This document shows, piece by piece, positions 8,150 through 21,778 of a stretch of 64,000 nt of DNA. A model generated the notes under the pieces. It made no database searches and had not been told where the DNA came from. It saw only the letters and a program-made list of their open reading frames with translations. This DNA is from Orbilia blumenaviensis. Its lineage: Eukaryota > Ascomycota > Orbiliomycetes > Orbiliales > Orbiliaceae. The translations under genes were made by a program, and so were the position numbers. Location of the stretch: NCBI GenBank assembly GCA_036872755.1, contig JAVHNS010000010.1, positions 1,178,001-1,242,000 on the forward strand, read 5' to 3'. The first letter of the stretch is position 1, and every line of letters begins with the position of its first letter.

Positions 8150-11100
8150 CTATTTATATTAAAAAACTTAAAAAATCTAAAAATAATTTTAAAAAAATCT
8201 ATTATAATTATAAAATTTATATAATAATATAATATTTTAAATTATATAAATTATTAAACTTTAATTAATTTATTAATCTCAACAAACCCAATTTTAAAAA
8301 TGGATTTAAAAAAAATATTACAATATTAAATTTATATAATAACAAAAAAAAAAAAAAATATTATTAAAATAAAGAAATAGTTAGAAATAATTAATTTTAG
8401 AAAATAATTTATTTTAATCACTTAAATATACTACCAACCACCATAAAAAAAGCCAAATACTTCATAATCTTCATTAATAATTATTTATAATAAATTTAAA
8501 TTAAAATAATTAAATTTATAATTAAAATATATAATTATTTTAATTTACTACTAGCTAAAATAACAATTATAAAATAATAAAATAAATTTTTAAAAATAAA
8601 AAAATTTAAAAATAATAATAACTCAATTTACAACAACAAAAAGTTTAAAAATTTATTAAAAATAAAAAATATTAGTTTTAAACCATTATTTCCATACAAC
8701 CAAAATTTTAATAACACTTCAAAACAATAGATTAATATATTAATAATAATTACAATTATAATATTTTATTAATTAAAACTATTAATTATTTTCTAAAAAA
8801 AAATTATAATTATAACCACATATATTAAAAACAAACTTTTTTTAAAAAAAATATTTAATAAAATATTTTTTTAAAAAGTTATAAATAAAAAAAAATTAAA
8901 TTTTTTATATTTAAAATTTTTTGATTACTTTTATTAGTATAAAGTATTAAAAAAACTAAAATATAATAAATTCAATAATAAAATTATATTAATTATATTT
9001 TTAAACTATATTAAAAAAAGTATTATTTTATACAAAATATATAATAAAATAAAAATCAAAATAACAAAAAACTTAAATTAAGAAAAAAATACCTTCCCCA
9101 ACTTAAAAAAATTAAAAACTTTAATTTTAATTAAATATAATTTTTGATAAAATTAAAAAATTAAACAATTTATAATTTCAAAAAGTTAAATATTAAATAT
9201 ATAATTAAATTTAGAAATAAAAAGCATAAAATTAACTAATAATTTATTTTTTAAAACAACTAAACCAAAAAAAAATAGTTTAATTAAAAAATTAGAAGAA
9301 AATTTTTTAATATAAAATAAAATAATATTAGTAGAAAATCTATTTTTAATAAAATTAATTAAAAACTTATTAATATAAATAATTAATAAAAATAATATAT
9401 TGATAATTATATTTAAATTTATAATAGAAATTATTTTTTTAAAAAAAAAAAAAAATGTAATTAAAAATTTAAACTTATAGATTTAATAAAATAAATAAAA
9501 AACTTTTACAATAAAAAAAAAACTTAGGTTTTTAGAATTAATTATAAAATTTGTTTAAATTAAATATAGTTATATAATTAAAATAATAAAAAAATAAACT
9601 AATTTGGTATAAACAAATAAAATAAATTTAAAATAAAATTCAAAATCTTATAATAAAGTTATAAAAAAAAAAAATTAATAATAATAAAAACAGGTTGTTA
9701 AAAAAAAATTAAAATCTTATTAAACCAATAAATTATTTTCATTAATAAAATTATTAAAACAAACAAAAATATTAATAAATAAATAAATTTTTAAAATCAA
9801 AAAATTAATAAATAATTAAAAACAAAATATAATTAAATATAAAACAAAATTAGTAATAAGAAAAGATTTTTAATTTAATCAAAATTTAAATATATATGTA
9901 TTAATAATTAAATTAATTATATTCCAAATATTTATTATAATTATTATATTTTTTAATTTAGAATTATATTAATTAAATATTAAAATTACTTTTTTATATA
10001 TTTATTTAAAAAAAAAAATTTATATATAATTATTAAAAAATTATAAAAATAAAATATTAACTAATATAAAAAAAACTTTACTTAAAACTACATAAAACTT
10101 TATATAATTTAAAATAATTATTAAAAATTTAATATACTAATATAAATTAAAAATTAAAAAAATTAAATTTTAAATTTTATACAAATAATAAAAATTTATT
10201 TATTAATTAAACACTAAATATAATAATATTATTATATATTAATAATATATTAATAATTATATTAATTATTAAAATTATAAAATAAATTAAATAAAATCTA
10301 AAAACCAATTATAAAATAATTGATTTAAAAAAAACTAAATTTTTTTTAAAAATTTTAATTAAATATAATTATAAAAAATAAACAATTAAATTACATTAAT
10401 AAACCAACATTAAAATTATATTAAAAAAATATAAAATAATTAATTATAATATTATTAAAATTTTTATAAAAAACAATATTTTTAAAAATTATAATAAAAA
10501 TTTAATTAAAATAATTAAAAATTAATATTAATAATTAATTAATTAATATATATATTTAATAATTTTTATTAAATTTAATTTAATATTTATTATTAATAAA
10601 TTTTTATAATTTAACTTAATATTAAAAATAAAATATATTAAAACTATTTATTATATTATAAAATATTTTAAAAAAACTAAAAATCTTTATTTAATATTAA
10701 AAAAAAAAATAAAATTTGAATTAATAAAATATTTAAATTTAAATTAAATAAAAAATATTAATAATTATAAATTTATTAAAAATTATTTATAATTTTTAAA
10801 AAAAAATTTTCTAATATAGAAATCTAAAAAATAAATTATAATAACTATAAATATTTGGTATATTAAATATATAATTATATTTAAAATTATTAAAAATATA
10901 ATATAAACTAAATAAATTTTAATTATATTAGATATATAATTAAATATATAAATTAATTTTTATATAAATAATAAAATAATTAAATATTTAATAATAAATT
11001 TTAAAAATTATAATTAAATAAAATATATTAATATTTATTTTTATATAATTAAAAATTTATATAATTAAAAATATTTTATAATTAAATATATAATTTTAGT

Positions 11101-13400
11101 TAATAATATGATAAATATATTTATTAAATTATTAAAAAAATTATTATTTTAATTTTATTTATTTTTTTTTAATTTTTATTAAAAATAAATAGTATTTTTT
11201 TTTTAAATTAATTATTATTTTTATTTAAAAAAATATTTTTTTTATAAATTAAAAAAATTTTTAATAAAATTATTTAAAAAAATTTATAATTATAATATTT
11301 AATAAAAAAAAAATTATAATTACTACAATAAAATAAAATATTATAAATCAAAAATTTTTAATTTTTATTTAATATTTAATTATATAAATTATGTAATTAA
11401 AATTATAAAAAAAATAAAAAAATCTCCAGTTATTTTAAATTAAATATATAAAATTAAAAATATTAAAAATAAAATAAAAAAAATTAATAAAAAAATTTAA
11501 TTAAAAAATGTATATATTAAAAATTTAATCTAAATTAAAAATTATAATTATATTATTATTATTTAATTTATTATTAATATTATTATTATTATAAATAATC
11601 TAAATATTATAATTAATAATTTAATTATTATTAAATTATTATTTTAGTTTAATAAATTTTAATTAAATAAAAATTATAATTAATATAATAACTTTTATAA
11701 TATTAATTTTTTTTTTATTAAAAATTTTTTTTCTATTAAAATTAGAATTATTATTAATTACAGCATTTTTAAATTCTGATTAATCAAAAATTTTGGATAT
11801 TTTAACTAAAACTTTTTTATTATTAAAAACAAAATTAACTTCAATGTTATACTCCTTATTTAGTAAAAACTTAAATAATTAATTTCCATTAAATTCACTT
11901 TTTGTTTTATTATCCTTAAAATAAAAATTTTTTAGTTAAATTTTAAAATTAAATTTAAAATTAAATTTTTTATTAATAATATTTTAAATTAAATTTTTAA
12001 TTTTTTTTAGTTAAATATTAACTTTAAAACAAAAATCAAATACAATCATAATAATATTTTTAAATTCAAAATCAAAATTAAAACTAAAATCAAAACTAAA
12101 ATTAGAATTAAATTTAAAACTAAAAATTAATTTAAAACTAAATTTTAAACTAAATTTTAAATTAATATTAAAAAAAAATTTAAAATTAAACTTTTTTTTA
12201 ATATTAAAAATTTTTAAAACCACCTTTTTAATTATTTTTTTAATTATTTTTTTAATAGTTTTTAAAATAATCTTTTTAAAAAACTTTTTTTTTAAATTAC
12301 AGATTACTAAAGTTTTCTAACAAAACTTTTTATTAATTAAATTTTCATACTCAGAAAAAAAATAATTACTATCATATTTAAATAATTATTTAATCAAATT
12401 CTTTATTTTTTAAATATAATAAAATTTTTTTAATTTAAAATAAAAATAAATTTAAATAATTATATTATTATATATTTTATAATTATAAATATAATTACCA
12501 CAAATTTTATCATTTTTTTTAAAAAAATTTTTATATAGGTTGAAAAGATTTTTATTTTTAAAATAAATTTAATAAATAATAATGATTTTTAATTTTATTA
12601 TTTAAATTAATTAAGTTAAAAAAATAATTAATAAATTAATTAATTAAAAAATAAATTTAATTATTTATTTTATTTAATAAATGTATTATATAATTATTAA
12701 TATAATTAATTATAAAAAATATTTTTATAAAAATATATTTAAAAATAATCTTTTATTTAAAACAATAATTTAAACTTTTTCTTATTAAACTTACACCCCA
12801 ACTAGTAAATCAGCTCCCAGCATAAAATAAATTTCTTTATCTTCTTAATACTAGGGGTTTCAAAAACCAATTCAAAATATTTAAATAATATTATCTTTAT
12901 AATAAAATGATTATATAATTAATATATATATAAAAAAATTATTTTAAACTATTTAAAAACTTCAATAATATTTAATATATAATTAAATAAATATACAATC
13001 ACCAAAAACATATTTAATTATTTAAAAAAATTAATAATTAACTAATTAATAAAATTATAAAAAAAGAAAGAAAAAATTAAATTTAATTTAACAGAAAATT
13101 ATTTATATATCTCCCCAAAAAGCTCCCCTCCAAATCAACACTTTAAATTAATTAAAAATTAATTTAAAAATATAAAATTAAAGTTAGTAAAAAAGCTAAT
13201 TAATATATAAGATTAAAATAACCTAATTTAGTAAAAATATCAAAATATAGAAATCATTAATCACCACCACAAACCTTATATAATAGATTCAATAACACAT
13301 AATTACTAATTTTATATTTACAAAAACTCATCAATCAAAATAAAAATTTTGTAAAAAATTAAATCTTTATCAAAAAAATACTAATTATTTTTTTGTATAT
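8150..13400. other. A+T-rich, RIP-like gene-free DNA (right part)
   Basis: More than 5 kb made almost only of A and T, with very few G or C, frequent stops in all frames and no gene. A low-complexity stretch at about 12,050-12,190 repeats variants of AAACTAAA and TTTAAA, giving a meaningless Phe/Lys/Ser/Asn frame on the minus strand; it may be a mutated tandem repeat. The block ends abruptly near 13,400, where base composition returns to about half G+C. This is the profile of ascomycete repeats degraded by RIP. I could not recognise the original element. Confidence 0.8.
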
Positions 13401-15960
13401 AATAAATAAGATTGAAGCCATACTATAGTTCGAGAGAATAATCAAGTTATCAATCTACAAGCGTATAGCTAGATTTCAACACAATTGTCCTGAACACGAA
13501 CCGAATGAACTAGAATAACAGTTCCTGAAGACAACTGGCTTCAATGTCCTACGTAAAAGCTTCGTCGGTTTCACCCACTTGGTATATTTTCTCAATGCTT
13601 AGAATTTCCGTCTTCTTCTCGAAGAGCCTCCTTTAAGGACTAGTTATGCCAATATCTTCGACCAATTAAGGCGAGTGTAGTGAACGGAGTTTTACTTGGG
13701 TTGGACTTGGCCATTGCCGACAAGGACATATAATTTAGCCGCGATGTTATAAACCCTGACGAGGTAACACTATAATCAAATTTAGCTCATGAACACGGCA
13801 GCCTAGATGAAACTAAGCTCTGTATCCCTTCCCTGGGCTTTCTGCTACCACGAGTTACCCTTGGCAAGGCGAATTCACACGCCCCAAATTTGTCACGAGG
13901 CTGTATTCGTAAACATGGATTTAAGATATTCTGGATTGTCTGAAATGTCGGTCTAATAGTTTCAACAATAAGATTGTTTCTCTGTAGATTTTCCAGTGAT
14001 TAGGCTTGCTTGACAAATATTTATGGTCATACGATCATGCTTTGTGCAGAAGGTTTGGGAACGAGACAACGATCATGCGACAAGCTTCAAGATCCACCAG
14101 CGTTGAATCCGGGTAAACTTCTCCCATGGAGAGCACTTCGGACTCTGAAGGGACTGACCATACAGTTTTAAACCGAGCCTAGATGATTCCGACCAATTAC
14201 AAATGACAGCGAGCCACGAGTTTAAGTTTATCGTATTACAATAGGCGCGAATAACACCCGTGCATCAAACTAAAAACAAATAGTTTAATTCGCTATAACG
14301 TCGTGTTTTCGGCGTTTTGCATACTCTTGGGTTCACCCCGCAATCGGAGTATACATTCCGCAAAGTGCGGTCTTCCCCATTTTTAAATTCCGTATTATTC
14401 GGCAGTTACTAAGCTTTTAGAGAGGAATAACCCTACATGCATACAAGGGATTTCGGAAACTGGTCCGTGCTTGTTAAGGGACCGTCTTCTAGCTTCTTCC
14501 CGCTTAAGCTTAATCGAGCGCCACCCGGCCAGAGGACCCCTGCAATAGCTCGTATAAACACTTAACCCCCCCCTTGCTAAATACGGGGGTACCATTTCCA
14601 AGGCTCGTGTACTTGTGTCTGGGGCACTATCAGCCTCATCTCGTAAGCCGATTTTGGCGGAGGGTTATTTCAGTTGTAATCTATGTTTGCAACGTTTATC
14701 ATCCTGGGGTGCTCTTCAGAAGCGGAGGGAGTTCTTGACCGAACGGATATTTCTTCGATACGAGAGATATGCATTTTGAAAGTATAATTGGTACCAGGTA
14801 CGGTATTTAGAGCCGCGGAGGAGATAGGTCCGTTGCCGGTTTTGTGAAGATGGCAGCACTATAATGTACTCTAGTATAGATAATCGTCCCTTCAATTGGT
14901 TCGGAAGATGCAAGCGGACGGAGATGGAAGGGTGTGCAAATTACATCGGCTATTATTCCTCACGTACATACGTCAAATATGCATCACCTTGATCGAAGCT
15001 CTAGGGGGTTCCCTTGTATGGGCTCTCGTAGACAGCCGTTAGAGATCAAACCCTCAGGTAAACCGCTGCAGAACTCCGATATTTGTAGACCCCCCATGCA
15101 GTTTTCAGGATCTAAAGCAGATCAAACCCCGCAGAACTGGCTGTGTAATATCCAGACTAGTGATTGGGCTCCTGTATAAAACTCTTTTCCACATTGAGAG
15201 TTATATACCGTTTTAGGAAAGATATGTTCTGAAGAGTCGCTGAAGCTCTGTTACATCAGATAACAACCTATCCAGTAAGATCCCTCACACATCATTGACA
15301 CCTGATATTGACAAGCATCTGGTATATGGTCTTTAGCATCGGTGTTCCCAGTTCCGGAGCCCCATTTGTTTCCTATCGCTCACAATGATCCGACATTACC
15401 CCAGAACCAAGGTCCGGGGCTACTGGTCTGTACTGACATGTCCTTCTAGATACCACAGCCCCCAAGTGGTTTACATTGAAATTTGATAAAAAAAGAAGTC
15501 AAGCAGATGTATCTGCACCTATCTGCCCCAGCGTTTGCCTGACATCGATACCGTATTCTAAAACCCTCCGCTCGTATTTCTTGAGCGGTTAACCTGTACA
15601 TATGTCTACAATCAACGGGATAACGGGTGACCATTCCGGAAAAACTTGAGGCTCGGAATATCGATCGCTATGTGTAGAGCATTGCTTGGGTCGATTTCCG
15701 ATAGGCCACTCTCTGAAGAATTGAGTTCTTTTTTTCGTGCATGAAGCGTGGCCGTGAGGCGATGGGGGTTTCAGGAGCTATCTGGGATACGATGTACTCT
15801 TACCGCCATGCGGAATGATTGAATGATGGTACCGAAGATTACTATGCCTTTGTCTCCTTGTTCTCTATGCAGTCTTTCCGTAGTCGACCATTGTACATGC
15901 GACCAGGGTCCTGATTCATTATTTTCTGTGATTTCATCGATGATGGGATACGGAAACCGT
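13401..15960. other. Gene-free region of normal base composition
   Basis: About 2.5 kb following the A+T-rich block. Only frames of up to about 85 codons occur, none with a start, composition or motif that I can defend. No repeat, tRNA or transposon ends were recognised. It may be relict sequence or the distal upstream region of the peptide gene at 16,236. Confidence 0.5.
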
Positions 15961-15961
15961 G

Positions 15962-15968
15962 TATAAAA
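15962..15968 (+). promoter_or_regulatory. TATA box of the cysteine-rich peptide gene
   Basis: TATAAAA about 270 bp upstream of the ATG at 16,236, followed by a pyrimidine-rich leader (CTCTTTTTTTTCT). This is a typical layout for a strongly expressed fungal gene. Confidence 0.45.
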
Positions 15969-16235
15969 ACCAGCACGCCATCCTCCCATCGAGACTCTTT
16001 TTTTTCTATCATCATCAGCATTCAATCTCAGTATCCAGCCTCAACCTTCCAAACTATCTAAATATCATTTTTTTAAGCTCCTTAGCTTTACCAGTAAGCT
16101 ACCCAAAAGTCCATTCCGCCTTTGCATTGAACGATCAACAGCAAAGAGAGAAACGGACCGATCCCAATTTCACTACCAATAGTGAAATATCCAAACCAAA
16201 TACTAACTGGAAAATTTCAGACCCCAACAGACAAA

Positions 16236-16508
16236 ATGAAGTTCACTCTCGTCGCTCTCGTCTCCGTCTTCGGCCTTGTCGCCGCCAACCCAGTTGCCCT
16301 CCCAAACCCAGTCCCATTCTACGAGACTGAGCCAGCGGCATTCGCCCAGCTCGCCAAGCGTGACTGCAGCTCCTGCATCAACAAGATCCGATGCTGCGCT
16401 TTCCCACCAAAGTATGTCAAGCCCAATAATTATACGATTCATTGATCTATAAAACTCAATGCTAACCAATTACTTTCTTACAGCGTCAACTACTGCCACA
16501 AGTGCTAA
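16236..16508 (+). CDS. Small secreted cysteine-rich peptide precursor with Kex2 site
   Basis: Two exons, 16236-16411 and 16484-16508, join to 66 aa. The 72-bp intron has GTATGT, a GCTAAC branch point and CTTACAG. Residues 1-17 form a signal peptide (MKFTLVAL... ending VAA). A short Pro-rich pro-region follows and ends in Lys-Arg at 41-42, the Kex2 protease site. Cleavage would release a 24-residue peptide with six cysteines in the pattern C-x2-C-x5-C-C-x8-C-x2-C, enough for three disulfides. The second exon carries the last two cysteines, so splicing is needed for the full pattern. I recognise no family. Secretion and processing are inferred from the signals; its target is unknown. It lies 2.8 kb from the A+T-rich compartment, a common setting for effector-like genes. 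Confidence 0.8.
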
Positions 16509-19070
16509 ATGCACTCTCTGTGCAGATCTGGCGGACAGCCCTCATGGCCGCTATGAAATGAGGTCTTTTTAGGAGATGGTACATAATATAGCTGGATAAC
16601 GGCAATCAATAGAATCTGGCTTCAATTTGTCCTGTAAATAACATTCTTTCGGCAAGGTTGATTATGGCTGGGTAACTGGTCACTTCAGTTTGCATTACAT
16701 TACATACATACAATGCTATACGCTTTATACCTTTATATCACAAGGCTTCCCAAAGTTGTAATATTTGTGTTTTGTTGGCATCAATGCATATCGCCTGGAT
16801 CCACTGATATCACGATCGGTTAATCCGTTAAGCCAAAAGACCGTCCGCGGTACTATATGCCTTACATGATGTAGTGAATTAATTACAAACCCATGGATTT
16901 ATATAGGCGTTTACATGTATAGTTATCAGAATTACCGAAAAGTAAAGTTTCGAAGATGGACTGCGATATGTTTCTGATGTATTACTTCAAGCTATGGGAC
17001 TATTCAAACATTTGCTTCTCGATATATATGCATATAAATGTGGGCGCGCGTGTGTGTATTCAGGCTAGACTATCCCTAAGTGTCCGCTACTTAAATTTAG
17101 TCGATTTTTTGCCATAGTTAATCTATAAATCTATAAGCACTAGTATAAATCTCTCCCAACCTTTATAATAATTACAAGGAATTGTGCCGGAGAAATTAAA
17201 AAATTACAAACTTTTCTATTCTAACAATACTGTAATATCTCAACTCAATGGGCTCTATCAGCGCTGCAGCAAGTGGAATTATGTTTACCACTCAAACGTT
17301 GCAATTGCATGCAAACCATCAACCAGCATTAGACTAGCTACAAAAAACACCAAAACACACAGCAAACCATCAACCAGCATTAGACTAGCTACAAAAAACA
17401 CCAAAACACACAACAAACCCAACTAAATGTTGTAAATTCGAAGACTACAAATAAAGCTAGGCTAAGACTTGCGGGAAATATAAGGCGCGTGCCAATGTTG
17501 CAACCATTGGCAAAGCTGAGTTCCGATACACAGCGCAAGGTAATTCGAAATGATACGTAGGCGCCTATGTGGATTTGATTGTGGGCCTGGTGCTGGTTGT
17601 ATAACCAAAATTGTGTAGTACCGAGGTACCGAACCTGTTCGGAAAGCATTCCGAAATCAAGCCACATGCGAATTAAAGACCCACTGAATCACCAGCCACT
17701 AATCTCACCAATTCCATATCGGAAATTACCAATTGACGCCTGCAGCGTCTCCTTCCAGTGGCAGCTATGTTGAAGGAGAAGGGAAATAGCATGCAATGCA
17801 ATGATACTGATTCCAAATGTAGATTCGTACGGGAGTTGAGGTGCCACTGCGGCTGCGTCATCTACGCAGCGATTGAACCAAGCGATTACTCAAGCCTTGC
17901 TGTTCATAGGCATACGACGTCTAGACGAAAATATCTCGAACATACGCTATGCCAACGAATATGACGGACAACCAGTCTCGTAGCGGACAGCAAAGCCACG
18001 GATTGTTTCTCGCGAAAAATCTATTTTTGCAATCTGCCGTGGGGCCGGCCGGTATTTCACTCGCCTTACAAGGGCCGGCTCGCCACAAACAAAAAAACTT
18101 CACCACTACGCTGCCAAACCTTTTCGAACCTACCAAATTCAGCGAAACCATGGAACATTTTGAAATTATTCTTTGACATATGCAAGGAATGCAAGACCTC
18201 CATCTTCGACACCATCTTCAAAACGAACCCCGTTTACCACCTGCGGAAAACCGAAGGCCTTCTGACCCAGCCAAGGCGTTTTGTCAGATGCCCAAGTCAT
18301 GAAGACTAAACATCCTAGCTTGCCTACTCTCTTGGGTATGCACTTATTTCGGCACCTGTCTGCCGGTGCGCCACACTCCTGGTCGAATCTAGTGCTACTA
18401 TTGGGTGGTTGAGCCACCGACAAGCTTTTGTTAAACCCAACTATACTCGTTACACTCTCTTGGCTTCAAGGGGGTCCCAGTAGTTTGAGAATCAACTTTC
18501 GCAGAATCACACAGCCAGGATTAGATTACGTATACACCAGGAAGTGATCTGGCGGCTTTTCCACTCTCCTTCATTCAGAATAATAATCAAACAGTGACCT
18601 GATCTGAACCCGCCGAGCGACTTTTGCTCAAACTAACTAAGAATCTTAGCGTACGGAAGAAAATTCGCCGCCTGTCATCGACAGGAGTGGATTTCCTGAA
18701 AGAAAGAAAGGGAAGCCGCGGTTACTTTTGTTTTTTGATAACGTCGATGCGGACGGCGCAGTACACCCCTTAAGTTAACTAAAGTAACCTTTTCACCGTT
18801 GTCGGTAACGCTAATCGAATCTCGTATATGCATAATCGAACATTCTGATCATCTGATATGTATGAAAGAAAACATGCCGTCCATTCGGGACCGTCCAAGT
18901 CGCATTCTGTATGAGACCCTTACCCGTTAACTGTAGTACCACAGGTAACTTTTAGGGAGACCCACCGGCGCAGGCATCCCCTCATGGGCCCCTGTTCAGG
19001 CTGGCACAGCATGCATGTTTTAATGTTAACTCGAGAAATGCGCTACACACCCGGAAATTCTATAAAACGG
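16509..19070. other. Intergenic region without a supported gene
   Basis: About 2.5 kb. It holds a 51-bp tandem repeat (17,311-17,412). An 85-codon minus-strand frame at 18,166-18,423 contains CGAPADRCRNKC but no ATG at its start; it could be an exon but I cannot build a gene around it. The rest shows short, unsupported frames. Confidence 0.45.
17311..17412. repeat. 51-bp tandem repeat, two copies
   Basis: GCAAACCATCAACCAGCATT and the following 31 bases are repeated head-to-tail at 17,311 and 17,362 with almost no change. No coding role is visible. Confidence 0.85.
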
Positions 19071-19077
19071 GCTGATG
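19071..19077 (+). promoter_or_regulatory. TATA box of the CYSTM-like gene
   Basis: TATAAAA about 108 bp before a probable 5'-UTR intron (19,179-19,280; GTGAGT donor, AACTAACG branch region, GTTGTAG acceptor) and 360 bp before the ATG. Confidence 0.5.
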
Positions 19078-19430
19078 TTCCCCATCGTCTTCTTCCGAAG
19101 TGCCCTTTCACACCCTCTTTCGCACTTTTTTTGAATCTTCCATTAATAAGATCGTGTTAAGAAACACAATTTTTATCGGTGAGTATCTAATTTGAGGGGG
19201 TTCCAGGGATATATTTTTAGACTCCCCGATTCGAAGTCGATTTCGCGAGAAGGAAAACTAACGTTACGTTTGCGTTGTAGCGAAATAATATCAGCATTAG
19301 ACGATAATACAGCCTTCTAGAATCAACTCTACCCCACAATCTACTTGATCAATCATCAGCCTTCTACAACTTCACTAAACTTCTTAAACTTACCTGAAAG
19401 CCCGGGCTTCAATCACATCATCTTCTCAAA

Positions 19431-19893
19431 ATGTCGTCGCAAGATTACTATAACCAACAACAACAACCTTCGTATCCTCAACAATCGTTTCAACAGCCTC
19501 CTCAATATGGCCAGCCCCAGCCGGGTTATTACCCTCCTGTATGTTACATCGTATTTCTATTCCCTAGGGCCAACGATATCGATACTAACGGTGGTTCTGG
19601 AAATAGGAGCAACAAGGCATGAACTACCAACAACAGCCACAAGGACAATACCAGGATCAGCAGTATCAGGATGACAGGGGTCGTCAAGATGGCGGTGGCG
19701 GTGCCGCTGGTGGATGTCTTGCTGGACTGTAAGTTTTAACTCTCAAATGATTCAACCGACAGGATACTCGTCGTTGAATACGAATGGATAGAATATTTGC
19801 TAACTGAATTCATACAGTTGCTGCGGTCTCTGCGCATGTTGTGCCTGCGAAGCATTCTGCGAATTATTAGAATGCTGTTTCTTCTGCTGTTAA
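19431..19893 (+). CDS. CYSTM-like protein: Gln/Pro/Tyr-rich head, cysteine-rich tail
   Basis: Three exons (19431-19538, 19607-19728, 19818-19893) give 101 aa. Intron 1 has GTATGT and a perfect TACTAAC branch point; intron 2 has GTAAGT and GCTAACTG. The first 60 residues are a disordered Gln/Pro/Tyr-rich head, then an Asp/Arg and Gly-rich linker. The last 34 residues hold a dense cysteine tail (CLAGLCCGLCACCACEAF, then CELLECCFFCC) as in CYSTM-type proteins. Such tails associate with or insert in membranes and are linked to stress tolerance in fungi and plants. Family assignment rests on architecture only. Exon boundaries are strong because the tail frame appears only after both splices. Confidence 0.8.
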
Positions 19894-21085
19894 AAAACGC
19901 CAGCCTCGAACCACCTTTTCTTTTTCTTCTTTACAGCGAGACCCAGCCATTGAAGCAATAAACCGGAACAATTATAATTACCGATACATAATTTCCCAGC
20001 GGTCACAAATGAGGTGGACATTTCTTTCGATTCGATTCCCTTTCGATCCCTTGCAATGGAGGCTGGACGACCCTTTTACGATTAACTACTACCACTACCC
20101 TTCGAGATACCACTATATCGAAATACAGCTCTACTAAAACCAAATCCACTTCTTTGGCCCCGACCTTACTATTTTCTTCCTTTCTTCTTTTTCGTTCGTT
20201 CATCTGGGATTTCCTTAGATTTATTTGTTTCTTTTAGCACTTGGAGGCTTACTATGGCTGGCGGGGGGTTGTCTTTCGCCCTCTTTTTTTATATCTTGAA
20301 ACGCAGAATTATATTGAATACCCGGACTTTGCGGAATACATACTGCCCGCTCCGCTTCAAGAATTTTATCGATTGCAAGACTCGTAGGCGTGATTATATT
20401 CAGATGAACGTTAAAAGGCAATGGAAAAATATGTAAATACCCCTTAATCGTTGATTTTTTGGTTTAACCCGCCCACCGGATTGAGTAAGTATTTCTACAC
20501 ACCAGATGCGGGGGGGTAATCTATAGATCTAAACCAATCGCATTCATAGACACTAGTGCTAGTGCATACCAAGGTAGTTTAGCCACACGATACAAGCATG
20601 TACCAATCCGCTAAGCAGCTGTTACAAGGGTGGGTCTACATTAGTGCAGCCCCTGTGACATATATCAAGGCACCATAGATTCTTCGTTTTACAACCTAAC
20701 TTGGATAATATATAATGGTCTACAAGTCTCCAGATCCGAGGGTTTTCAGGGAATGGATAAGGCAGATAACGGCGCAACTGCTTCCGCAAGGTTCGGCACA
20801 ACATATGGCGGATTCCACAGCGTTCTAATTAAGGCTCGGGGTAACTGCGCTGCTACCATAACAGTGTCTAGAGCAACCGGACTAGGATGCGTGAACGCTC
20901 ACTCGTGTTGGAAAAACATGTGGAACATCACTAAGATTGGACCTCAAAGCTTCATCAAAAAGCTATTATCAAAGTCATCAGTCCCTATCAAGTAGCCCAC
21001 TGGCAACTTGGCTTCTCATACCACTTCACCAAAGACCATTCATCTCCTCTAGGAAGGCTTTTGCAGCCGGCCGTCGGTTTCAAAG
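19894..21085. other. Intergenic region
   Basis: 3' flank of the CYSTM-like gene and upstream region of the 230-aa frame. An 80-codon frame at 20,753-20,995 (plus) is possible but has no supporting feature. Nothing else was recognised. Confidence 0.4.
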
Positions 21086-21778
21086 ATGGATCTCACAACC
21101 CCTCGCTGGCATCCAACAAAGTACCACCATCACCTGGTAACCAGCTATCTCTCCAAAGCCAAGGAGAAGCACAAGCCTGAAACTCCAATAACCATATGCA
21201 CACCCTTCTTTCTCGAGGATCTCGCAAGTTCCACACGAAGTATTGAAACGGATTTCATGCTTTACGAGAAAGACCTTCGGAAACATCAGTTGGTTATTAT
21301 GCCCGTCAAGTTACAGACACGAAGGAGTGCGACGGATGACGCTAAATGTTCAGAGTGGAAGGGGAAATGGACATTATACATCACTATCCGAGGTGAGACG
21401 ATGCTGTCACGCTTCCCAGGAGAGAGGGATAAAGGCAATTTGGTTATCCTGATCATCGGAGACCGCGATCCTACCTGCGAAAATGAGATACTTCAGATGA
21501 TGTATCGAAAGGCGAAGTATCGTTTAAAAATCGACTGTCCTGTATATGGATACCATGTTGCCAGTACTGACGAGATGAGTCGGAAATATATTCTGTCAAA
21601 CTGCACGAGGTATGTGGACTGGGTTAAAGGGAAAAGTGAAAAGGAAGAGTGGATGAATGCTTGGAGGGTTACTAGTATTGCGGAGGCCGTTTTGAGGGAT
21701 ACCACCAAGACTATCGTTGAGCTTTTGAAAGCGGAGGGCGAGGTTTTGAGCCTAGATGCTCTCGGGAAGATGGGTTGA
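21086..21778 (+). CDS. Hypothetical protein, 230 aa, no recognised domain
   Basis: One uninterrupted frame with ATG preceded by CAAAG. The protein is mixed and charged, looks globular, and has no signal peptide or clear membrane segment. A hydrophobic strand (NLVILIIGD, around residue 122) and helical C-terminus are visible. Its length exceeds chance expectation for this base composition and its amino-acid make-up is protein-like, so I call it real, but I recognise no family. Neighbours give no clue to function. Confidence 0.55.
   Translation: MDLTTPRWHPTKYHHHLVTSYLSKAKEKHKPETPITICTPFFLEDLASSTRSIETDFMLYEKDLRKHQLVIMPVKLQTRRSATDDAKCSEWKGKWTLYITIRGETMLSRFPGERDKGNLVILIIGDRDPTCENEILQMMYRKAKYRLKIDCPVYGYHVASTDEMSRKYILSNCTRYVDWVKGKSEKEEWMNAWRVTSIAEAVLRDTTKTIVELLKAEGEVLSLDALGKMG

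Noticed and set aside
12011..12223. 70-codon minus-strand frame rich in Phe/Lys/Ser
   Set aside because: It is low-complexity A/T sequence that cannot support a believable protein.
1..13400. A+T-rich sequence as inserted mitochondrial DNA
   Set aside because: No rRNA, tRNA or mitochondrial gene frames are visible, and the extreme, uniform loss of G/C fits degraded nuclear repeats better.
18166..18423. 85-codon minus-strand frame with cysteines (CGAPADRCRNKC)
   Set aside because: It begins at a non-ATG codon and no upstream exon or splice signals could be convincingly joined.
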